From positions 124,001-188,000 of the forward strand of contig NZ_JAYLVL010000003.1 of the NCBI RefSeq assembly GCF_046156175.1: 64,000 bases of DNA. Reading direction: 5' to 3'. The stretch is from Lacisediminihabitans sp046156175. Lineage in GTDB: Bacteria > Actinomycetota > Actinomycetes > Actinomycetales > Microbacteriaceae. This document shows positions 58,632 through 64,000 of the stretch, piece by piece; within the stretch, counting starts at the first letter, position 1, and the number at the start of each line of letters is the position of its first letter. Under the pieces are notes generated by a model. It had not been told where the DNA came from, did no database searches, and worked only from the letters and a program-made list of their open reading frames with translations. Made by a program: the position numbers and the translations under genes.

Positions 58632-58637
58632 CAGAAT
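58632..58637 (+). promoter_or_regulatory. -10 of leaderless promoter, Lrp gene
   Basis: CAGAAT on the plus strand, 6 nt before ATG 58644, with TTGTCA at the -35 position. Confidence 0.5.
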
Positions 58638-58643
58638 CAGGGC

Positions 58644-59111
58644 ATGAGTCCCAAACCGAAGCCGATGCACCTTGACGAGGTGTCCAAGGCGATCATCGAG
58701 CAGTTGCAGGCCGACGGCCGACGCAGCTATGCCGAGATCGGCAAGGCGGTCGGGCTCAGTGAAGCTGCGGTGCGCCAGCGCGTGCAGAAGCTCACCGATT
58801 CCGGCGTCATGCAGGTCGTGGCCGTCACCGACCCGATGCAGCTCGGCTTCTATCGCCAGGCGATGATCGGGATCCGCGTGACCGGAGACACCACCACGGT
58901 CGCGGAGACCCTCGGCCGCATCACCGCCGTCGACTACGTCGTGCTCACGGCCGGCAGCTTCGACCTCTTGGCCGAGGTCGTCTGTGAGAACGACGAAGAC
59001 CTGATCGAACTGCTCAACAAGGAGATCCGCGGGATCCCCGGCGTGCAGTCCACCGAGACTTTCGTGTACTTGAGACTGCAGAAGCAGTTTTACAACTGGG
59101 GAACGAGATAA
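58644..59111 (+). CDS. Lrp/AsnC-family transcriptional regulator
   Basis: This 155-residue regulator has an N-terminal winged HTH (residues about 8-60: LDEVSKAIIEQLQADGRRSYAEIGKAVGLSEAAVRQRVQKL) and a C-terminal RAM domain (about 70-150) that binds amino acids. It lies divergent from the aminobutyraldehyde dehydrogenase and directly before the diamine aminotransferase (5 nt between), so it is expected to control putrescine catabolism. Its ligand is unknown. Confidence 0.9.
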   Translation: MSPKPKPMHLDEVSKAIIEQLQADGRRSYAEIGKAVGLSEAAVRQRVQKLTDSGVMQVVAVTDPMQLGFYRQAMIGIRVTGDTTTVAETLGRITAVDYVVLTAGSFDLLAEVVCENDEDLIELLNKEIRGIPGVQSTETFVYLRLQKQFYNWGTR

Positions 59112-59116
59112 GAAAA

Positions 59117-60547
59117 ATGACAATCGACACCATCACACACAGCATTCCTTCGACTGTCGGCTCCTCGAAATTCAGCGAGGCCGAACTGCAGCAGAAGGCG
59201 AAGGACCATCTCTGGATGCACTTCTCCCGCCAGTCCGTCATGGAAGACGGCCCGGGGGTTCCGATCATCGTCAAGGGCGAGGGTCACCACATCTGGGACT
59301 CCACCGGCAAGAAGTACTTCGACGGCCTGAGCGGCCTGTTCGTGGTGAACGCCGGCCACGGACGCCGTCGTCTCGCCGAGGTCGCGGCGAAGCAGGCAGA
59401 GGAACTCGCCTTCTTCCCGCTCTGGTCCTACGCGCATCCGAGCGCCATCGAGCTCGCGGACCGCCTCGCGAACTACGCTCCGGGCGACCTCAACCGAGTG
59501 TTCTTCTCCACCGGTGGTGGCGAGGCCGTCGAGACGGCCTTCAAACTCGCCAAGTACTACTGGAAGCTTCAGGGTCGCCCCACGAAGCACAAGGTGATCT
59601 CGCGCAACGTCGCTTATCACGGCACCCCCCAGGGCGCTCTCGCGATCACGGGCATCCCGGCCATGAAGGAGATGTTCGAGCCGGTGACCCCCGGTGGTTT
59701 CCGCGTGCCGAACACGAACTTCTATCGTGCCGCCGAGATGGGCGCTCCCACCGAAGACCTCGAGACCTTCGGCCTGTGGGCTGCCAACCGCATCGAAGAG
59801 ATGATCCTCTTCGAAGGCCCAGAGACCGTGGCCGCCGTCTTCCTCGAGCCCGTGCAGAACTCGGGCGGATGCTTCCCCCCGCCTCCCGGCTACTTCAAGC
59901 GCGTGCGGGAGATCTGCGACCAGTACGACGTGCTCCTGGTCTCCGATGAGGTCATCTGCGCATTCGGCCGCATCGGCGAGTTCTTCGCCTGCGACGCCTA
60001 CGACTATGTTCCCGACATGATCACCTGCGCGAAGGGCATGACCAGCGGGTACTCGCCGATCGGCGCAACCATCATCAGCGACCGCATCTACGAGCCGTTC
60101 AAGCACGGCAACACGTCGTTCTATCACGGCTACACCTTCGGCGGTCATCCGGTATCCGCGGCCGTCGCGCTGGCGAACCTCGACATCTTCGAAGAGGAGA
60201 AGCTGAACGAGAATGTGCGGCTCAACTCCCCCGCCTTCCGGGCGACTCTCGAGAAGCTGAACGACCTGCCGATCGTCGGCGACGTGCGCGGTGCCGGGTA
60301 CTTCTTCGGAATCGAGCTGGTGAAGGACAAGGCCACCAAGGAGACCTTCAACGACGACGAGTCGGAGCGCCTGCTTCGCGGCTTCCTGTCCAAGGCGCTC
60401 TTCGACGCCGGGCTCTACTGCCGCGCGGACGACCGCGGAGACCCCGTGATCCAGCTGGCTCCACCGCTCACCATCGGCCAGCCGGAGTTCGACGAGATCG
60501 AGCAGACCCTGCGAAGTGTGCTCACCGAGGCGTGGACCCGGCTGTAG
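59117..60547 (+). CDS. Class-III aminotransferase, putrescine/diamine-pyruvate type
   Basis: This 476-residue PLP aminotransferase has STGGGEAVETAFKLAKYYWK, RNVAYHGTPQGALAITG, FLEPVQNSGGCFPPPPGYF, SDEVICAFGRIG and the PLP lysine at 306 in CAKGMTSGYSPIG. Sequence resembles the SpuC-type putrescine:pyruvate aminotransferases of Pseudomonas more than GabT. In context it should convert putrescine to 4-aminobutanal, the substrate of the dehydrogenase next to it. No Shine-Dalgarno conflict; ATG 59117 follows the Lrp gene by 5 nt. Confidence 0.9.
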   Translation: MTIDTITHSIPSTVGSSKFSEAELQQKAKDHLWMHFSRQSVMEDGPGVPIIVKGEGHHIWDSTGKKYFDGLSGLFVVNAGHGRRRLAEVAAKQAEELAFFPLWSYAHPSAIELADRLANYAPGDLNRVFFSTGGGEAVETAFKLAKYYWKLQGRPTKHKVISRNVAYHGTPQGALAITGIPAMKEMFEPVTPGGFRVPNTNFYRAAEMGAPTEDLETFGLWAANRIEEMILFEGPETVAAVFLEPVQNSGGCFPPPPGYFKRVREICDQYDVLLVSDEVICAFGRIGEFFACDAYDYVPDMITCAKGMTSGYSPIGATIISDRIYEPFKHGNTSFYHGYTFGGHPVSAAVALANLDIFEEEKLNENVRLNSPAFRATLEKLNDLPIVGDVRGAGYFFGIELVKDKATKETFNDDESERLLRGFLSKALFDAGLYCRADDRGDPVIQLAPPLTIGQPEFDEIEQTLRSVLTEAWTRL

Positions 60548-60656
60548 CCCCGTTCCGCGCAGCCCGCAGGCCCTGGGCGGTTCCCCCTTGTCATTTCCGC
60601 GTTCGACATGCACACGGGGAACGATCGAGGCACGGAGAAAGACCTGGTGATGAGCG

Positions 60657-62048
60657 ATGGCTGACTTTCGCGCGCTGAGTTTCTGGTTCGACTCCCTGTC
60701 GACCGTCGACAGTGGCGAGGCGGGAGCGGATGATCTCCGGCCCCGCCCCGCGCTGCCCGGGGATCTCGGGGTGGACGTGGCCATCGTGGGAGGCGGGCTC
60801 ACCGGACTCTGGACCGCCTACTACCTCGCTTCCGCGGATCCGAGCCTCCGCATCGCGGTTCTCGAGAAGCACATCGCGGGATTCGGAGCATCCGGACGCA
60901 ATGGCGGATGGTGCTCCGCCCTGTTTCCCGCATCGACCGCGTCACTAGAGCGCCGTCACGGTCGCGCCGCGGCCCTGGCGATGCGCCAGGCGATGATCGA
61001 CACCGTCGACGAAGTCGGGCGGGTGACCTCGGCGGAAGGCATCGACTGCGACTTCGTCAAGGGCGGGACGGTGAGCCTCGCGCGCGGTGCCGCCCAGCTC
61101 GTCGCAGCACGAAACGAGGTCGCCGAGGCGGCGACGTGGGGAGTGGATGAACTCGAGTTGAGAGATGCCGCCCACTCGCCGCGCGGGGCGACAGGCGCGC
61201 TCGGCTCGACCTTCGATCCGGCCTGTGCGCGACTTCACCCGGCGAAACTGGTTCGCGGGCTCGCGAGGACGGTCGAGGGGCTCGGGGTCACGATCTACGA
61301 AGAGACCGAGGTGCTCTCCTGGCGGTCCGGGCAAGTGATCACGGAACATGGGACCGTGGATGCCGCGGCCATCGTCATCGCGCTAGAGGGCTATGCGGCA
61401 TCCCTGCCGCAAACCCATCGCCGGGTGTTGCCGCTCTATTCCCTCATGATCGCCACCGAGCCGCTCAGCGACGAGCTGTGGGACGAGATCGGCATCGAGC
61501 ACGGCCAGACCTTCGCGGACTTCCGACACCTTCTCGTCTACGGTCAGCGCACGGCAGACAACCGGTTCGCCTTCGGAGGCCGGGGTGCCCGGTACCACTG
61601 GGGCAGCAGCATCCGCGCGGAGTACGACCGGGTACCCGGAGTGTTCGATCATCTCGAGCGGACGCTCGGCGACATCTTCCCCGTCGCCCGTCAGGCGGCG
61701 ATCACGCACCGCTGGGGCGGGCCGCTCGGTGTGCCCCGCGACTGGCACGCCGGGGCGAGCTTCGAGCCCTCGACCGGCATCGCCACCGCGGGCGGCTACG
61801 TCGGTGACGGGCTCAGCACCACCAACCTCGCCGGACGCACCCTCACCGACCTCATCCTGAAACGTGACACGCCGATCTCACGACTCCCCTGGGTGAATCA
61901 CCACTCTCCCCTGTGGGAGCCGGAACCCCTTCGCTTCATCGGCGCGAACCTCGGAACCACCGCGATGAACGTCGCCGATGCCGAGGAGCGGATGACCGGC
62001 CGCGCGTCGCTGGCCGCCCGCCTGATGGCTCCCCTCACCGGCCACTGA
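60657..62048 (+). CDS. FAD-dependent amine/gamma-glutamylputrescine-type oxidoreductase
   Basis: This 463-residue DAO-family flavoprotein has the FAD-binding VDVAIVGGGLTGLWTAYYLA motif (39-58), GFGASGRNGGWCSALFP (81-97) and a C-terminal AGGYVGDGLSTTNLAGRTL motif. It resembles PuuB-type gamma-glutamylputrescine oxidases; puuA-like glutamylputrescine synthetase is not in the window, so the actual amine substrate is uncertain. It follows the diamine aminotransferase by 109 nt on the same strand. Confidence 0.85.
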   Translation: MADFRALSFWFDSLSTVDSGEAGADDLRPRPALPGDLGVDVAIVGGGLTGLWTAYYLASADPSLRIAVLEKHIAGFGASGRNGGWCSALFPASTASLERRHGRAAALAMRQAMIDTVDEVGRVTSAEGIDCDFVKGGTVSLARGAAQLVAARNEVAEAATWGVDELELRDAAHSPRGATGALGSTFDPACARLHPAKLVRGLARTVEGLGVTIYEETEVLSWRSGQVITEHGTVDAAAIVIALEGYAASLPQTHRRVLPLYSLMIATEPLSDELWDEIGIEHGQTFADFRHLLVYGQRTADNRFAFGGRGARYHWGSSIRAEYDRVPGVFDHLERTLGDIFPVARQAAITHRWGGPLGVPRDWHAGASFEPSTGIATAGGYVGDGLSTTNLAGRTLTDLILKRDTPISRLPWVNHHSPLWEPEPLRFIGANLGTTAMNVADAEERMTGRASLAARLMAPLTGH

Positions 62049-62109
62049 ACTGGGCACTGTGGAGGGCACTGAGGAGGGCACTGGGCAGGGCCACCCCTCG
62101 ATCAGGGCA

Positions 62110-62139
62110 CTGACCCGCGGGCGACAGCGCTGGTAATAT
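62110..62139 (+). promoter_or_regulatory. Promoter before the HExxH membrane protein
   Basis: CTGACC (62110-62115) and TAATAT (62134-62139) are 18 bp apart, with TGG immediately before the -10 (extended -10). It lies within the 62049-62192 gap, which also holds several imperfect GGGCACTG repeats (62053-62112) and no other gene. Confidence 0.5.
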
Positions 62140-62192
62140 TCTCGAAGCCGGCCGGAGAATTCAGCCGCCCCCGGGCAGGCGATCGGGGGATC

Positions 62193-63251
62193 ATGACGCT
62201 GTTCGACCAGGACACCTACGCCCTGCCCTCGACACCGCGTCGCCGGTCGCGTCTCAGGCGCGTGCTTCCCACCGTGCTGGCCCTGATACTCGTGGCCGCC
62301 GGCGTGTTGGCCTTTCTCGGTTTCCAGCGCCTGCTCGACCAGTACACGGTCTGGACCTTCCACCCCTCGGCAGAAGTCACCGCACTCATCGCGTCGTCGC
62401 ACCTCACCGAGGAGGGTCGATTCCAGTTTCTCGCCAGCAAGCCGGTGATCGAATCATCCACGACCTTCGCTTCGAGTTGCGCGAGCAACCAGGAGGGAAG
62501 CGGCATCCTGGGCTGTTACCTGCCCCGAAACCGGTCGATCCACCTCTTCGCGGTGACTGACCACCGTCTGCTCGGCCTCACCGACGTCGTCGCCGCCCAC
62601 GAAATGCTCCACGCGGTCTGGGATCGCCTCAACACCGCCGAGCAGCAGCAGCTCGTTCCGCTGCTCGAACACGAGGCGGCGAAGCTCGCGGGAAACGCCG
62701 ACTTCCAGGCTCGTCTCGCCTACTACGCGAAGAACGAACCGGGCGAACGCGACAACGAGCTGCACTCGATCATCGGTACCGAGATCTCCTCGATCTCCCC
62801 CGAGCTCGAGGCGCACTACGCGAAGTGGCTCGGTAACCGGCAGGCGATCGTCGCCCTCCAGGTCAAGACCGACGCCGTTTTCACCGATCTCGAGAATCGG
62901 TCCATCGCTCTGTCGTCTTCGCTCGACTCCCTCCGCTCCACGATCGATGCAGAGTATGCCGCGTACACGAGCGGCTATGCCCAGCTGAACGCCGATATCC
63001 GTCGCTTCAATGCGCGGACCGACTTCACCTCCAACCGCCAGATCGACCTCGCCGAAGCCGCTCTCCATTCGCGTCAGGTCGCCCTCGACGCGCAGTACGC
63101 GGATGTTCTCGCGAAGACGGCGGAATACAACGCCGACCGTGACGAGCTGAAGGCACTCTCCCAGCAGACGGCGGGACTGAACACCGCGCTCAACCAGGGT
63201 CCGGGCACCACCCTCTCGACGCCCGTTCCCGCAGACGGCTCCGGCGGCTAG
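62193..63251 (+). CDS. Membrane-anchored protein with HExxH motif and coiled coil
   Basis: This 352-residue protein has one N-terminal transmembrane helix (about 25-47), so the rest is outside. Around residue 136 it has AAHEMLHAVWDRL, an HExxH zinc-metalloprotease motif, and downstream acidic residues in GERDNELHSIIGTE that could be the third ligand. Residues about 210-330 are predicted coiled coil (ENRSIALSSSLDSLRS, LDAQYADVLAKTAEYNADRDELK). No family is recognised. A surface protease or peptidoglycan-associated protein is possible; activity is unproven. Its TAG stop overlaps the stop of the convergent ABC gene. Confidence 0.82.
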   Translation: MTLFDQDTYALPSTPRRRSRLRRVLPTVLALILVAAGVLAFLGFQRLLDQYTVWTFHPSAEVTALIASSHLTEEGRFQFLASKPVIESSTTFASSCASNQEGSGILGCYLPRNRSIHLFAVTDHRLLGLTDVVAAHEMLHAVWDRLNTAEQQQLVPLLEHEAAKLAGNADFQARLAYYAKNEPGERDNELHSIIGTEISSISPELEAHYAKWLGNRQAIVALQVKTDAVFTDLENRSIALSSSLDSLRSTIDAEYAAYTSGYAQLNADIRRFNARTDFTSNRQIDLAEAALHSRQVALDAQYADVLAKTAEYNADRDELKALSQQTAGLNTALNQGPGTTLSTPVPADGSGG

Positions 63252-64000
63252 ACCTCTTCGACCGCGGGCTCGGCGAACTGGGAGTTGTAGAGCCGGAAAT
63301 ATGCGCCCTCGCTGGCGAGCAGCTCGGAATGCGTGCCCTGCTCCACGATGCTTCCGGCCTCCATCACCAGGATCAGGTCAGCGTCCCGGATCGTGGAGAG
63401 CCGATGGGCGATGACGAAGCTCGTGCGATCGGTGCGCAGGGCGCTCATCGCCTGTTGCACCAGCAGTTCCGTTCGGGTGTCGACCGAGCTCGTGGCCTCG
63501 TCGAGGATGAGCACGCTCGGCCGGGCGAGGAAGGCCCGGGCGATCGTGAGCAACTGCTTCTCTCCCGCGCTCACATTCGAGGCCTCATCATCCAGAACCG
63601 TGTCGTAGCCGTCAGGAAGGGAGTGCACGAAACGGTCGACATAGGTGGACCGGGCCGCCGCAAGGATCTCCTCCTCGCTCGCCCCCGGCTTTCCGTAGGC
63701 GATGTTGTCGCGAATCGTGCCGCCGAACAGCCAGGTGTCCTGCAGCACCATCCCCATGCGCGACCGAAGGTCGTCGCGGGTCATCACCGCGGTGTCGACC
63801 CCGTCGAGGGTGATGCGACCGCCATCGAGCTCGTAGAAACGCATCATCAGGTTGACGAGGGTGGTCTTTCCCGCACCGGTGGGGCCGACGATGGCGACCG
63901 TCTGACCGGGTTCGGCGGTGAGCGAGAGGTGCTCGATGAGCGGTTTGTCGGCCGTGTACCGGAAAGACACTTCTTCGAAGACGAGCCGGCCGGGGGTTGC
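63248..64000 (-). CDS. ABC exporter, C-terminal ATP-binding domain, 5' part beyond window edge
   Basis: The last 250 codons of a fused-type ABC exporter are present. The ATP-binding domain has Walker A GPTGAGKTT, Q-loop VLQDTWLF, an unusual signature VSAGEKQ instead of LSGGQ, Walker B VLILDEATSS, and H-loop IAHRLST. The remaining membrane domain lies outside the window. The substrate is unknown; the variant signature is typical of bacterial multidrug/lipid exporters of the MsbA/LmrA-like group. Confidence 0.9.
   Translation of the reverse strand, partial: ATPGRLVFEEVSFRYTADKPLIEHLSLTAEPGQTVAIVGPTGAGKTTLVNLMMRFYELDGGRITLDGVDTAVMTRDDLRSRMGMVLQDTWLFGGTIRDNIAYGKPGASEEEILAAARSTYVDRFVHSLPDGYDTVLDDEASNVSAGEKQLLTIARAFLARPSVLILDEATSSVDTRTELLVQQAMSALRTDRTSFVIAHRLSTIRDADLILVMEAGSIVEQGTHSELLASEGAYFRLYNSQFAEPAVEEV

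Overview
The window is a GC-rich, densely coded actinobacterial chromosome segment. The gene order truB-rbfA-infB-ylxR-nusA-proS-ispG-rip1-dxr, an actinobacterial-type ketopantoate reductase-like gene, a kinase/FN3/MoxR/DUF58/transglutaminase locus and characteristic TCGATAC...TCGACCACC palindromes all point to Micrococcales, most likely Microbacteriaceae (inference from gene content; no 16S or marker comparison was possible). I see no tRNA or rRNA gene, CRISPR array, prophage or insertion sequence.

Layout. 1-615: edge-truncated secreted CAP-domain protein. 685-5063: deoxyribose-phosphate catabolic operon (SorC/DeoR regulator, deoC, a full aldehyde dehydrogenase and a half-length aldehyde dehydrogenase without catalytic residues). 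5186-7011: SRPBCC protein, small membrane protein and ROK sugar kinase. 7040-10415: ribF, two small membrane proteins, truB and a TetR regulator. 10666-14177: ketopantoate reductase-like protein, a uridine-kinase-like protein with a broken P-loop, mutY and an Fpg/Nei glycosylase. 14236-26718: housekeeping block rbfA-infB-ylxR-nusA-proS-ispG-rip1-dxr, interrupted between rip1 and dxr by an opposed Ser/Thr kinase plus lipoprotein pair. 26756-31787: tandem-FKBP lipoprotein, OsmC, gabT, asparaginase-II family protein and a DUF559 nuclease-like gene bracketed by two copies of a 58-bp hairpin element. 32036-38999: polyamine-type ABC transporter operon ending in a class-III aminotransferase, then divergent ald.

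39031-57030 is the most interesting region: nine co-oriented genes encoding FHA, PP2C phosphatase, Ser/Thr kinase, a ~1960-residue Ig/FN3 surface protein, MoxR ATPase, DUF58, a transglutaminase-fold membrane protein lacking catalytic Cys and His, a double zinc-ribbon FHA protein and an FtsK/EccC-like ATPase. The central five genes have the order of the bifidobacterial PFNA cluster. Here they are extended by phospho-signalling proteins and a putative export motor, so an envelope-anchored, phosphorylation-controlled assembly or secretion machine is a reasonable hypothesis.

57084-62048 is a putrescine/GABA catabolic group (aminobutyraldehyde dehydrogenase, divergent Lrp regulator, diamine aminotransferase, FAD oxidoreductase) that fits with gabT and the polyamine transporter elsewhere in the window. 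The right end holds a HExxH-containing membrane protein and the C-terminal half of an ABC exporter cut by the window edge.

Many genes that do not sit inside operons show a -10-like hexamer (TAnnnT or close) exactly 6 or 7 nt upstream of an ATG/GTG and no Shine-Dalgarno, which suggests widespread leaderless transcripts; I used this to decide several starts.
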